DNA from: Brucella daejeonensis
GTDB taxonomy: Bacteria; Pseudomonadota; Alphaproteobacteria; Rhizobiales; Rhizobiaceae
Assembly (NCBI RefSeq): GCF_014199265.1
Contig: NZ_JACIJG010000001.1
Span: 124,001-188,000, forward strand
Direction of reading: 5' to 3'
DNA: 64,000 nucleotides
A program made the translations under genes and the position numbers. Each line of letters begins with the position of its first letter. Position 1 is the first letter of the stretch. The notes under the pieces are model-generated. The model saw nothing but the letters and a program-made list of their open reading frames with translations. It made no database searches and was not told the DNA's origin. Shown piece by piece: positions 1-8,054 of this stretch.

Positions 1-194
1 CCAGGCTGGCGCAGAAATACCGTGTGCCGCTCTACCCGTTTTTCCTCGACGGCGTAGCAACCAGGAAGGAGCTTCTGCTCGAGGACGGAATGCACCCCAA
101 TGAAAAAGGCGTCGAAGCGATGGTGGCAAAATTTATGCCCACTATCGAAAAAAGCCTGCAACACATGCAAAACAAGGGGACATCGGGAGGCTGA
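1..194 (+). CDS. SGNH/GDSL-family esterase, C-terminal end (partial)
   Basis: The gene enters from the left edge; the reading frame starts at base 3 and ends with TGA at 192-194. About 63 residues are visible. They include D-G-M-H-P-N-E-K-G, the conserved last block of SGNH hydrolases, in which the Asp and His belong to the Ser-Asp-His catalytic triad. This block resembles the TesA/arylesterase branch (thioesterase I, lysophospholipase L1, often periplasmic). The Ser-containing block and any signal peptide lie outside the window, so substrate and location cannot be judged. The family call rests on this one motif. Confidence 0.75.
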   Translation, partial: RLAQKYRVPLYPFFLDGVATRKELLLEDGMHPNEKGVEAMVAKFMPTIEKSLQHMQNKGTSGG

Positions 195-377
195 CGCCTG
201 TCGGGGGACATAAACAGCTTGCCCCCGGTAGCAAACTTTGATTCGCTGGAGTTGCATCAACTTGACCGAATCAATTTCGATCAGGTGCGATGCACTGACT
301 CTCTAGGCTAGAGTGTCCTTCATGCATCCTTTGGATGCCCGGCGCTCTGGCATGGAACGCTTCGAGGAGGATGCCTT

Positions 378-974
378 ATGCCGCGTCTTTTCACTGCCCT
401 CGAAATCCCGCGCGACGCCGCGCTTTCGCTCTCGTTGTTGCGAGGCGGTCTCCCCGGCGCACGCTGGATCGATGTCGAAAACTACCACATAACCCTGCGT
501 TTTATCGGAGATGTGGAAGGCCATGTGGCCGACGAGGTCGCCAATGCGCTCGATCGCGTGCGGCGGCCGGAATTCACGCTCAACCTTTCGGGTGTCAATG
601 CTTTCGGCTCCAAGAAGCCGCACAGTATCTATGCGGGTGTATCCCCCTCGCCTGAACTCAACGCATTGCAGGCGGAAATCGACCGCATCTGCCAGAGGCT
701 TCACATTCCCGCCGACCCGCGCAAGTTCACGCCCCATGTGACGCTGGCGCGGCTGAGAAACGCCCGCATCGACGATGTGGCGCGCTATCTTTCCTCGCGC
801 GGCAATTTCGCGACGCTGCCCTTCAAGGTGGGGCGGTTCGTGCTGATGTCGTCACGCGATTCGGTGGGCGGCGGACCCTATATCGTCGAGGAAGCCTGGC
901 CTCTGGTCTCCGTTGCCCGCACCGGCCAGAACTGGTCGGCCAGCGCGTTGGAAGCTGCCAGAACCATCCGGTAG
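378..974 (+). CDS. thpR: RNA 2',3'-cyclic phosphodiesterase (2H superfamily)
   Basis: Protein of 198 aa, normal for the bacterial 2'-5' RNA ligase-like (ThpR/LigT) family, which opens 2',3'-cyclic phosphate RNA ends. Both catalytic H-x-T motifs are present: H37-I-T39 in the block HITLRFIG and H120-V-T122 in HVTLARL. The ATG at 378 is preceded by GGAGG at 366-370, seven bases upstream, which fixes the start. The 3' end overlaps the convergent phosphatase gene by 97 bp. The biological substrate of ThpR in bacteria is not settled. Confidence 0.92.
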   Translation: MPRLFTALEIPRDAALSLSLLRGGLPGARWIDVENYHITLRFIGDVEGHVADEVANALDRVRRPEFTLNLSGVNAFGSKKPHSIYAGVSPSPELNALQAEIDRICQRLHIPADPRKFTPHVTLARLRNARIDDVARYLSSRGNFATLPFKVGRFVLMSSRDSVGGGPYIVEEAWPLVSVARTGQNWSASALEAARTIR

Positions 975-1384
975 ACAAGCTCGAAATCCCCGGTGTCGCC
1001 GAAAAAGGGATCGGGGATTTCAACCGGCTTCCCCTCGGCCACTTCCGTGAACAGCCCGATATGGCTGGTTGCGTTGCCCGGTTTGCGCCGGGCGATCATG
1101 CGCATATTGTCATGATCCATTCCGAGAATCAGATCGAAACGGGTAAAATCGGCCGCGACAAGCTGGCGGCAGCGTTGTGCGGAAATATCGAGACCGTTCT
1201 GCGCGGCAACCCGAATGGAGCGTCCGTCCGGTTCCTGTCCGGTATGGTAGCCATTGGTCCCCGCAGAATCGACCAGCACATGGCGGACGCCGCGCTTTTC
1301 CAGCACATGACCCATCACGCCTTCGGCAAGCGGAGAACGGCAGATATTTCCTGCACAGACGAAAAGAATGCTGATCGGGACCAA
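878..1384 (-). CDS. Low-molecular-weight protein tyrosine phosphatase
   Basis: Protein of 168 aa. The N-terminal phosphate-binding loop reads C10-A-G-N-I-C-R16-S, the C-x5-R-S signature of LMW-PTPs, with the nucleophile at Cys10. The DPFFGD block near the C-terminus supplies the general-acid Asp of this family (usually DPYY). The frame has no ATG near the motif: the start is TTG at 1384, supported by GGAG seven bases upstream. The protein is slightly longer than the usual 150-160 aa, and its tail is encoded in the region that overlaps thpR. Likely roles are dephosphorylation of tyrosine kinases or arsenate-reductase-like activity; the sequence does not separate these. Confidence 0.9.
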   Translation of the reverse strand: MVPISILFVCAGNICRSPLAEGVMGHVLEKRGVRHVLVDSAGTNGYHTGQEPDGRSIRVAAQNGLDISAQRCRQLVAADFTRFDLILGMDHDNMRMIARRKPGNATSHIGLFTEVAEGKPVEIPDPFFGDTGDFELVYRMVLAASNALADQFWPVRATETRGQASSTI

Positions 1385-1525
1385 GTGTCTGCTCCAAAAG
1401 TCGCCATGCCGGTCTGCAAATGGCAGGTTGTTTCAGGAACAGCAAACATAGGCGAAAGACGCCGGCGCGCAACCGGCTGACAGAAGATAGATGGGCGCGC
1501 GCGGGATGAATCGCCCGGCCTCATG

Positions 1526-2023
1526 TCAGAGCTTTGAGATATAGACGTATATTTTCCGCCGGTCATAATTGAAACTTCCGTCCGGGTTGCGGCTCCCATA
1601 GGGAAGGACGCGGGTCAGGTCGATGCGGTCCTGCCAGTTCTGGCCAAGCTTGCCGCCCTGCACGCCCCGGACATGCACGTCGCCCAGCGAAATAGCGGCA
1701 TGGAAAATATGCCCGGCCTGCACGTCGTAGAAGCCGATCGCTTTGCCGAAAGGCAGCGCCGAATAGCCGTTCCACTGCTCGCCGGCCCTGAAATTCAGGA
1801 TCGGTATCCAGTTCTGGCGCGACGTGCCGCGCAGCGTGTTGAGCGAGATTCCGGCGCCGAACAGAAACCTCAGATAGACCGCCACGTCGTAGCAGCCGAT
1901 GTCGAACAGATCGACCGAGATATGATCGTCTTCGGTCCGGGCGGCCAGAAGCTGGTTGCCGCGAAACAGCCGCGTTGAACGGTCGCTGCGGATAAAATTC
2001 TCCCCATAGCCGGTCAAATGCAT
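1526..2023 (-). CDS. Hypothetical protein
   Basis: Protein of 165 aa beginning MHLTGYGENF; I do not recognise the family. The ATG at 2023 is chosen over an in-frame TTG four codons upstream because GGAGG ends five bases before it (GGAGGTTTTGATG). There is no signal peptide or membrane span. The composition is mixed, with many aromatic residues, ending in KIYVYISKL, which suggests a small soluble beta-rich fold. It is a single gene between the phosphatase (same strand) and a divergent DUF1232 gene. Codon use matches the neighbours, so it is probably real. Confidence 0.7.
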   Translation of the reverse strand: MHLTGYGENFIRSDRSTRLFRGNQLLAARTEDDHISVDLFDIGCYDVAVYLRFLFGAGISLNTLRGTSRQNWIPILNFRAGEQWNGYSALPFGKAIGFYDVQAGHIFHAAISLGDVHVRGVQGGKLGQNWQDRIDLTRVLPYGSRNPDGSFNYDRRKIYVYISKL

Positions 2024-2287
2024 CAAAACCTCCAATCAGTCAGCACTGCCCATTCTGCAATGGGCCGTCGCGCGCCCGAACCGCTTCGGAAGCGATCCGG
2101 TCGAATCCGTATTCTGGGGATTTGATGGGAGCGTTGTAGCTGATGGTTCTCGCAGGATAGGGCCATGGGAAATGGAACCGGACTTGCAAGAAAGGCGCAA
2201 CCTCCCCATTTTTAACCGGTCAGGGCCCGCATTCGAGAAACCGGCGAGAAACCGGCGAGAAATCGGGACGACAGGAGTTGAACGAGA

Positions 2288-2668
2288 ATGGATGACGTCA
2301 GAATCGGTGAAATCCTCGAACCCGGCAGCGAAAGCGAATTCAGGAAGCGCAGCGAGCGGGTGAAGAACGGTTTCTGGAAAGCCACGCGCCGCGCCGGGCG
2401 CATGGTGCCGTTCATGGACGAGGTGATCGCGGCTTATTACTGCGCGCTCGACCGGAAGACGCCGACGCGCGTGCGCATGACGCTGATGGCCGCACTTGCC
2501 TATTTCGTCCTGCCCTTCGACGCCATTCCCGATCTTCTGGCCGGCATCGGGTTCACCGACGACGTTGCCGTGCTGATGGCCGCGCTCACCGCGGTGCGCA
2601 CCCATATCACGCCCGCGCACCGGCTCGCCGCGCGACAGGCGCTGGAGGATAAGGGAGTAAGGGAGTAA
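2288..2668 (+). CDS. DUF1232 (YkvA-type) protein
   Basis: Protein of 126 aa. The central block YFVLPFDAIPDLLAGIGFTDD is the DUF1232 signature (P-x-D-x-I-P-D), within a hydrophobic hairpin at roughly residues 60-95. Function is unknown; these are small, probably membrane-associated proteins. The last codons (DKGVRE) and the TAA stop are encoded by the first units of an octamer repeat array, an unusual gene end. A second DUF1232 protein lies at 47334-47723, so the window holds two divergent paralogues. The upstream AGGAG at 2273-2277 supports the start. Confidence 0.85.
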   Translation: MDDVRIGEILEPGSESEFRKRSERVKNGFWKATRRAGRMVPFMDEVIAAYYCALDRKTPTRVRMTLMAALAYFVLPFDAIPDLLAGIGFTDDVAVLMAALTAVRTHITPAHRLAARQALEDKGVRE

Positions 2669-2829
2669 GGGAGTAAGGGAGTAAGGGAGTAAGGGAGTAA
2701 GGGAGTAAGGGAGTAAGGGAGTAAGGGAGTAGAATTACTTATTCTCGATCAAGGCAAATATTTTACTTGCCTTGTCCACCACTTGCCCGCACCCTATTCC
2801 CCTATTCCCCTATTCCCCTATTCCCCTAA
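2650..2829 (+). repeat. Octamer composite repeat, copy 1: (TAAGGGAG)10 - 63 bp core - (CCTATTCC)4
   Basis: Ten perfect TAAGGGAG units occupy 2650-2729. A 63-bp unique core follows at 2730-2792 and contains the hairpin AAGGCAA...TTGCCTT. Four CCTATTCC units fill 2793-2824. The same composite, with an identical core but 12 and 5 units, is at 27372-27574. The G-rich strand fits the G3-N5-G3 quadruplex pattern, and the two arrays can also pair with each other. The unit resembles the octamers used in Brucella VNTR typing. The array overlaps the end of the DUF1232 gene. Confidence 0.95.
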
Positions 2830-3043
2830 CACACCGCCTTACTCACGCCGCTTTCTTTTAATTCAACTCAAACCAAGGGATGGCGGGGCGACTGAGCTTC
2901 TCATTCAAGTTTTCTTTCGAAACTTCACCGTTTGGTAACCCAGATTAAGGCAATTTAATCGGCAACTGAGCGGGACGGCGCGATGAGCGGCGGCATCCCG
3001 ATATTCAAGTTTGAAGCAAACGAAAGAGAACCGGTAAAAACCA
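2830..3043. promoter_or_regulatory. Upstream region of the IalB-family gene with a GATTAA-N6-TTAATC palindrome
   Basis: This stretch lies between the octamer composite and the IalB-family gene. The only structured element I see is a perfect inverted repeat, GATTAA-N6-TTAATC, at 2943-2960, about 85 bp before the start codon. It could be an operator or part of the promoter. It is not a CtrA box, because the TTAA half-sites are spaced by six rather than seven bases. No regulator is named on this evidence. Confidence 0.35.
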
Positions 3044-3547
3044 ATGCTTGGAAAATCGATCGTCGCAGCTTCGGTGTTCACGATTGCAATGGCGGGCTCG
3101 GCGCTCGCCCAGACACCGAGCCAGATAAAGCAGTTCGACGCATGGGGCGCCTATAGCTACCAGTCGGGCAACGGCAAGGTCTGTTACGTTCTCTCCGTAC
3201 CGACCGAGAAGGCCCCGGCCAATGTCGATCACGGCGACAATTTCTTCCTCGTGAGCCAGAAGCCCGGGCAGAATATTTCGTTCGAACCGCAGTTCATGGC
3301 AGGCTACGACCTCAATACCAATGCCAAGGTCGTCGTCACCATCGGCAACCGCAGCTTCAACATGTTCGTCAACGGCAAATCCGGCTGGATGGAAAACGCA
3401 GCCGAGGAGCCGCAGCTCGTCGCGGCCATGCGCGGCGGTTCCGACATGAAGGTGCAGGCCCAGTCGAAGCGCGGCACCAAGACCAGTTACACCTATTCGC
3501 TGAAGGGCATTTCGGCGGCGCTTGCCGCGATCCAGAAGTGCAAATAA
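3044..3547 (+). CDS. Invasion-associated locus B (IalB) family secreted protein
   Basis: Protein of 167 aa with a signal peptide: basic start, hydrophobic stretch, and a likely cleavage after ALA at about residue 22. The mature part opens with QIKQFDAWGAYSY and carries KVCYVLSVPT and a closing AIQKC. This is the layout of IalB-family proteins, periplasmic beta-rich proteins named after Bartonella IalB, with two cysteines able to form a disulfide. The molecular role is unknown; the name does not prove a part in invasion. It is a single gene with its own strong terminator. Confidence 0.85.
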   Translation: MLGKSIVAASVFTIAMAGSALAQTPSQIKQFDAWGAYSYQSGNGKVCYVLSVPTEKAPANVDHGDNFFLVSQKPGQNISFEPQFMAGYDLNTNAKVVVTIGNRSFNMFVNGKSGWMENAAEEPQLVAAMRGGSDMKVQAQSKRGTKTSYTYSLKGISAALAAIQKCK

Positions 3548-3569
3548 TCCAGCCGATCGGACGGATTGC

Positions 3570-3601
3570 AAAGCCGGGCGCAAAGCCCGGCTTTTTCTTT
3601 T
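3570..3601 (+). terminator. Rho-independent terminator after the IalB-family gene
   Basis: Perfect 10-bp stem AAAGCCGGGC / GCCCGGCTTT with loop GCAAA, followed by a T-rich run (TTTTTCTTTT), 22 bp after the stop codon. Confidence 0.93.
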
Positions 3602-3731
3602 GCATGACGAATGCCATTTTCTATGCTATGAGCGCGCCCAAATGGGGTTATGCAGCCCGTATATCCATACAATTGACAGGTTTTTGGCGCGCTTTATCGC
3701 GGTCGCCCTTCCTTTGAGTAGTTGAAAACAG

Positions 3732-4967
3732 ATGTCCATTTCGTTCGACCTTACCATTGACGACACGCGCGACCAGCTTGCCCGCCATGCGCGCGCCAGC
3801 CTGGAACAAAAGCCGTCGCTGATCGGCATGTCGCGCGAGGAAATGGCCGAAGCGCTGGTCAAGGCCGGTGTGCCGGAACGTCAGGTAAAAATGCGCATCA
3901 GCCAGCTCTGGCACTGGCTCTATGTGCGCGGCGTTTCCGATTTTGCCGACATGCGCAACATCTCCAAGGATCTGCGTGGCCTTCTGGCCGAGCAGTTCAC
4001 CATTGCGCGGCCCGAAGTGGTCGAGGAACAGATTTCGCAGGACGGCACCCGCAAATGGCTGTTCCGCTTTCCGCCGCGCGGCGCGGGCCGCCCGGTCGAG
4101 ATCGAAAGCGTCTACATCCCCGAGGAAGGCCGCGGCACGCTGTGCGTTTCCTCTCAGGTTGGCTGCACGCTCACCTGCTCCTTCTGCCATACCGGTACGC
4201 AAAAGCTGGTGCGCAACCTCACGTCGGAAGAAATTCTGGCGCAGCTTCTGACCGCACGCGACCGGCTTGGCGATTTCCCGGACAAGGACACGCCCGACGG
4301 CGCCATGGTGCCCACCGAGGGCCGCAAGATCACCAATATCGTGATGATGGGCATGGGCGAGCCGCTCTATAATTTCGAGGAAGTCAAAAAAGCGCTGCTG
4401 ATCGCCTCCGATGGCGACGGGCTTTCCCTGTCGAAGAGGCGCATCACGCTTTCGACCTCGGGCGTCGTGCCGGAAATCTATCGCACCGGCGAGGAAATCG
4501 GCGTCATGCTCGCCATTTCGCTCCATGCCGTGCGCGACGAACTGCGCGACATTCTGGTGCCGATCAACAAGAAATATCCGCTGGCTGAGCTTATCAAGGC
4601 CTGCCGCGAATATCCCGGCCTGTCGAACGCCAAGCGCATCACCTTCGAATATGTGATGCTGAAGGACATCAACGACAGTCTGGAAGACGCCAAGCTTCTG
4701 GTCAAAACCTTGCAGGGCATTCCGGCCAAGATCAACCTGATTCCGTTCAACCCATGGCCCGGCACCAATTACCAGTGTTCGGACTGGGAGCAGATCGAAC
4801 GCTTTGCCGATTATGTCAATGCTGCCGGTTATGCCTCGCCGATCCGCACGCCGCGCGGTCGCGACATTCTCGCGGCCTGCGGCCAGTTGAAATCGGAATC
4901 CGAACGCCTGCGCAAAAGCGAGCGTCTGGCGCTTGAAGCCATGATGATCGCCGGACACGGCGAATAA
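3732..4967 (+). CDS. rlmN: 23S rRNA (adenine2503-C2)-methyltransferase / tRNA m2A37 methyltransferase
   Basis: Protein of 411 aa, a radical SAM enzyme that adds the C2 methyl to A2503 of 23S rRNA and A37 of some tRNAs. The 4Fe-4S motif is C145-T-L-T-C149-S-F-C152. The two extra cysteines of the RlmN mechanism are also in place: C138 in [10 protein letters not shown] and C383 in the C-terminal AACGQL. The GMGEP motif after NIVMM marks SAM binding. The N-terminal 30-40 residues are longer than in E. coli, as is common in Rhizobiales. It starts 130 bp after the previous terminator and is followed by a small membrane protein gene after 13 bp. Confidence 0.96.
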   Translation: MSISFDLTIDDTRDQLARHARASLEQKPSLIGMSREEMAEALVKAGVPERQVKMRISQLWHWLYVRGVSDFADMRNISKDLRGLLAEQFTIARPEVVEEQISQDGTRKWLFRFPPRGAGRPVEIESVYIPEEGRGTLCVSSQVGCTLTCSFCHTGTQKLVRNLTSEEILAQLLTARDRLGDFPDKDTPDGAMVPTEGRKITNIVMMGMGEPLYNFEEVKKALLIASDGDGLSLSKRRITLSTSGVVPEIYRTGEEIGVMLAISLHAVRDELRDILVPINKKYPLAELIKACREYPGLSNAKRITFEYVMLKDINDSLEDAKLLVKTLQGIPAKINLIPFNPWPGTNYQCSDWEQIERFADYVNAAGYASPIRTPRGRDILAACGQLKSESERLRKSERLALEAMMIAGHGE

Positions 4968-4980
4968 GGACGAGCGAACG

Positions 4981-5445
4981 ATGACGGATGGCTGGGATTA
5001 TATTTTCAGGCTGTTGCGTATCCTGTTCGGTATTGTCATCGCCTTCTGGATCGGGACCACATTTTTCGTCGCCCTGAACCTGTCTTCGGACTTGAGCGGG
5101 CTGGAACCGCATAATCCCGATTTTACCCGCCCGTTCACAATTGTCGCCGTTCTGTTCGCCACGCCGTTCACGGCGATTGCGGTTGGGAAATTTGCGATAT
5201 TTCCCATGCTGCTTGCCGTGGTTTTAAGCGAGATTGCAGCCAGGCGCGATGCGTTCTTCCATATGCTCGCCGGTGTTGGCATGGGCATTCTTCTGATCGC
5301 CTATGGCGCGTCGCAGAACCTGCCGTTCGCCGGAGACCTGTTTCGCTGCCTCGTGGTGGTTTGTTCCTGCATCGTCGGCATGCTGATTTACTGGCTCATC
5401 GCAGGCCGTGACGCCGGACGATTTATCAACCGCCCGGCAGCCTGA
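4981..5445 (+). CDS. Small integral membrane protein, unknown function
   Basis: Protein of 154 aa with four predicted hydrophobic spans (roughly residues 12-33, 50-72, 73-92/97-112 and 120-140) and a polar C-terminal tail rich in Arg. I do not recognise a motif. It begins 13 bp after rlmN on the same strand and is probably co-transcribed with it. Its end lies 2 bp from the convergent LysE-family gene. Conserved hypothetical proteins of this kind follow rlmN in related genomes as far as I recall, but that was not checked. Confidence 0.8.
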   Translation: MTDGWDYIFRLLRILFGIVIAFWIGTTFFVALNLSSDLSGLEPHNPDFTRPFTIVAVLFATPFTAIAVGKFAIFPMLLAVVLSEIAARRDAFFHMLAGVGMGILLIAYGASQNLPFAGDLFRCLVVVCSCIVGMLIYWLIAGRDAGRFINRPAA

Positions 5446-5447
5446 TT

Positions 5448-6107
5448 TTACTTTGCCTGCGCGGTGATGATCTTCAGCGCGAAGGCCGAGAACACGCCTG
5501 CGAAAAGCCAGTCCACGATCCGCGTCACTGTCGGGTTTTTCTTCAAAAGCCCGGCGAACTTGTCAGCCGCCACCACCATCGGAATGGTGAAGGGCAGCGC
5601 CATCGGGATGAAGGACAGGCCGAGGAAGAACAGTTTTCCCATGGCATGTGGATCGTGCGCCGAGACGAATTGCGGCAGGAAGGTCATGTTGAACAGGATG
5701 ATCTTCGGATTGAGCAGGTTGATGCCAAGTCCCGTCGCCCAGTTCTGGAACAATGTGTGTTTCCTGCCGCCGTTCTTTTCCGGCGAAAAAGCCGATCCCT
5801 TGCGGATGGCCTGCACGGCAAGCCAGACGAGATAACCCGCGCCTACGACCTTCAGCACGGTAAACGCCGTCGGAGAGGCGATAATCAGCGCGGACAGGCC
5901 GAGCGCCACCATGGTGGTATGGATGACGATGCCGGTGCTGGCGCCCGCCATGCAGGCAAAGCCCGCAGCCTTTCCTTCGGAAAGCGCGCGCCCCACGAAC
6001 AGCGTCATGTCGGGGCCGGGCGTGATGGAAAGGATCGCGGTTGCTATCGCGAACTGGACAAAGATCGTCCATTCGGGAATGAAGGTCAGGTTTGTCAGAA
6101 AAGACAT
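5448..6107 (-). CDS. LysE/RhtB-family amino-acid exporter
   Basis: Protein of 219 aa, the usual size. The N-terminus contains SITPGPDMTLFVGRAL, the LysE/RhtB family motif in the first membrane hairpin. GLGINLLNPKIILF, further along, is the second conserved block. About six membrane spans are visible. Members export homoserine, threonine, leucine or related compounds; the substrate here is unknown. I start at the ATG at 6107 (MSFLTNLTF), because the frame upstream has no family similarity and would run through the divergent monooxygenase gene. Confidence 0.9.
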   Translation of the reverse strand: MSFLTNLTFIPEWTIFVQFAIATAILSITPGPDMTLFVGRALSEGKAAGFACMAGASTGIVIHTTMVALGLSALIIASPTAFTVLKVVGAGYLVWLAVQAIRKGSAFSPEKNGGRKHTLFQNWATGLGINLLNPKIILFNMTFLPQFVSAHDPHAMGKLFFLGLSFIPMALPFTIPMVVAADKFAGLLKKNPTVTRIVDWLFAGVFSAFALKIITAQAK

Positions 6108-6188
6108 CGAAATGTGCTCCAAGAGATGGCGCACGCTAGAATAAAATCTTTCCAATTGAAACTGGCCAACGCTCGAATGGAGACAGAA

Positions 6189-6488
6189 ATGCTGCTGATC
6201 GTCGGGACCGTCCGCCTGCCGCCGGAAAACCTCGCAAAAGCGCGCAGCGCCATGCAGCGCATGATTGCGGCAAGCCGCGCCGAGGACGGTTGCGTGGACT
6301 ATGGCTATGCCGAAGACATTCTCGAACCGGGGCTTGTCCATGTGAAGGAAATTTGGCGCGACCGCGCTTCGCTCGACCGGCATTTCGCTTCCGCCCATAT
6401 TGCCGAATGGCGCGCGGCCTGGCCTGCACTTGGCATCCACGACCGCAATCTCGTTGTTTATGAAGTCGGCGAAGCGCAGGCTACGTGA
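6189..6488 (+). CDS. Antibiotic biosynthesis monooxygenase (ABM) domain protein
   Basis: Protein of 99 aa, a single ABM (ferredoxin-like, dimeric alpha-beta barrel) domain. It starts MLLIVGTVRLPPE and carries AEDGCVDYGYAEDILEPG and the HFASAHIAEW block typical of YgiN-like quinol monooxygenase relatives. I chose ATG 6189 over ATG 6177 because GGAG at 6179-6182 sits six bases before it and the domain begins immediately. Family members act on small aromatic compounds or have unknown roles, so no substrate is assigned. It is divergent from the LysE-family gene. Confidence 0.85.
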   Translation: MLLIVGTVRLPPENLAKARSAMQRMIAASRAEDGCVDYGYAEDILEPGLVHVKEIWRDRASLDRHFASAHIAEWRAAWPALGIHDRNLVVYEVGEAQAT

Positions 6489-6572
6489 TACCGCATCAGT
6501 TTTCGCGATAAGTCGCAGCCCTTCGGCTTGCGTGGCGCTTGGCAACTGATAAAAGAACTACGGACAAATTTT

Positions 6573-6593
6573 GGGCGCCGCTCTGGAGCGCCC
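6573..6593 (+). other. Hairpin in the argG leader
   Basis: GGGCGC / GCGCCC six-bp stem with a 9-base loop lying 20-40 bases before the argG start codon. It lacks a following T-run, so it is not a terminator. It may simply shape the leader; regulation is not shown. Confidence 0.4.
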
Positions 6594-6612
6594 GACGAGA
6601 CGGAAGTTTATT

Positions 6613-7833
6613 ATGAGCAAGCTGAAAGACGTCAAGAAAGTCGTTCTCGCCTATTCGGGCGGACTCGACACCTCGATCATCCTGAAATGGCTCCAGACGG
6701 AGCTGGGCGCGGAAGTCGTGACCTTCACCGCCGATCTCGGCCAGGGCGAGGAACTTGAACCGGCACGCAAGAAAGCGGAAATGCTGGGCATCAAGGAAAT
6801 ATTCGTCGAGGACGTGCGCGAAGAATTCGTGCGCGATTTCGTCTTCCCGATGTTCCGCGCCAATGCCGTCTATGAAGGCGTCTATCTGCTCGGCACGTCG
6901 ATTGCCCGTCCGCTGATCTCCAAGCATCTGATCGAGATCGCGAAAAAGACCGGCGCCGACGCCATCGCCCACGGCGCGACCGGCAAGGGCAACGATCAGG
7001 TTCGCTTCGAGCTTTCGGCCTATGCGTTGAACCCGGACATCAAGATCATCGCTCCGTGGCGCGACTGGTCGTTCAAGAGCCGTACGCAGCTTCTCGAATT
7101 CGCCGAACAACACCAGATTCCGGTCGCCAAGGACAAGAAGGGCGAAGCGCCGTTCTCCGTCGACGCCAATCTTCTGCACTCCTCGTCCGAGGGCAAGGTT
7201 CTGGAAGATCCAGCCGAAGCCGCGCCCGAATATGTGCATATGCGCACCATTTCGCCGGAAACCGCTCCCGACAAGGCCACGATCATCAAGATCGGTTTTG
7301 AAAAGGGCGATGCCGTTTCGATCAATGGCGAGCGTCTGTCGCCTGCGACCCTGCTTGCCAAGCTCAACGACTATGGCCGCGACAACGGCATCGGCCGTCT
7401 CGACCTCGTGGAAAACCGTTTCGTGGGCATGAAATCGCGCGGCGTCTATGAAACGCCGGGCGGCACGATCCTGCTCGCTGCGCACCGCGCCATCGAATCG
7501 ATCACGCTCGACCGCGGTGCCGCGCACCTCAAGGACGAATTGATGCCGCGTTATGCGGAGCTGATCTATTACGGCTTCTGGTTCTCGCCAGAACGCGAAA
7601 TGCTGCAAGCCGCAATCGATCACAGCCAGCGCCATGTCGAAGGCGAAGTCACGCTCAAGCTCTACAAGGGCAATGTGATGGTGACCGGCCGCGAATCGCC
7701 GAAGTCGCTCTATTCCGACAAGCTCGTCACCTTCGAGGACGATCAGGGTGCTTACGACCAGAAGGACGCCGCAGGCTTCATCAAGCTCAACGCGCTGCGC
7801 CTGCGCACGCTGGCCGCGCGCGACCGCAAATAA
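6613..7833 (+). CDS. argG: Argininosuccinate synthase
   Basis: Protein of 406 aa, the normal length. It joins citrulline and aspartate with ATP in arginine synthesis, in the cytoplasm. The ATP pyrophosphatase loop is AYSGGLDTS at residues 13-21. Later blocks such as [16 protein letters not shown] and GVYETPGGT match the family. The frame extends upstream, but ATG 6613 (MSKLKDVKK) is the start expected from homologues. It is a single gene, separated from the convergent map gene by a repeat region and a bidirectional terminator. Confidence 0.97.
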   Translation: MSKLKDVKKVVLAYSGGLDTSIILKWLQTELGAEVVTFTADLGQGEELEPARKKAEMLGIKEIFVEDVREEFVRDFVFPMFRANAVYEGVYLLGTSIARPLISKHLIEIAKKTGADAIAHGATGKGNDQVRFELSAYALNPDIKIIAPWRDWSFKSRTQLLEFAEQHQIPVAKDKKGEAPFSVDANLLHSSSEGKVLEDPAEAAPEYVHMRTISPETAPDKATIIKIGFEKGDAVSINGERLSPATLLAKLNDYGRDNGIGRLDLVENRFVGMKSRGVYETPGGTILLAAHRAIESITLDRGAAHLKDELMPRYAELIYYGFWFSPEREMLQAAIDHSQRHVEGEVTLKLYKGNVMVTGRESPKSLYSDKLVTFEDDQGAYDQKDAAGFIKLNALRLRTLAARDRK

Positions 7834-7856
7834 GCCTGACTGGAGAAGGTCAAGCA

Positions 7857-7985
7857 CCCTCGTCCTTCGAGGCTCGCTTCGCTCGCACCTCAGGATGAGG
7901 GTTACTGCAAGCGCTGCCGCCCTTCACCTCATGGTGAGGTGCGAATGATCCCTGAGCCTGGCGAAGGGGAAATGAGCCTCGAACC
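7857..7985. repeat. Rhizobiales-type intergenic palindromic repeat
   Basis: The sequence CCCTCGTCCTTCGAGG... and its imperfect inverse ...CCTCAGGATGAGGG enclose a second inverted stretch (CTCGCTTCGCTCG). A further palindrome, CACCTCATGGTGAGGTG, follows. This wording (CTTCGAGGCTCGC, CCTCAGGATGAGG) is a common dispersed intergenic repeat in Rhizobiales. No coding potential is evident. Confidence 0.7.
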
Positions 7986-8019
7986 ACGAAGGTGAAGGGT
8001 TCGGAACAGCCAAAAAGTG

Positions 8020-8050
8020 AAACGCCCTCCTCATCGGAGGGCGTTTTTCT
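8020..8050. terminator. Bidirectional terminator between argG and map
   Basis: Perfect 11-bp stem AAACGCCCTCC / GGAGGGCGTTT with a 5-base loop, flanked by AAAAA on the left and TTTTTC on the right. It can therefore end both convergent transcripts. Confidence 0.93.
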
Positions 8051-8054
8051 TTGC

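Noticed and set aside
2650-2824. Octamer arrays as a CRISPR array
   Set aside because: Units are contiguous 8-mers without spacers, and there are no cas genes in the window.
2943-2960. CtrA box before the IalB-family gene
   Set aside because: The TTAA half-sites are six bases apart, not seven; kept only as a generic palindrome.
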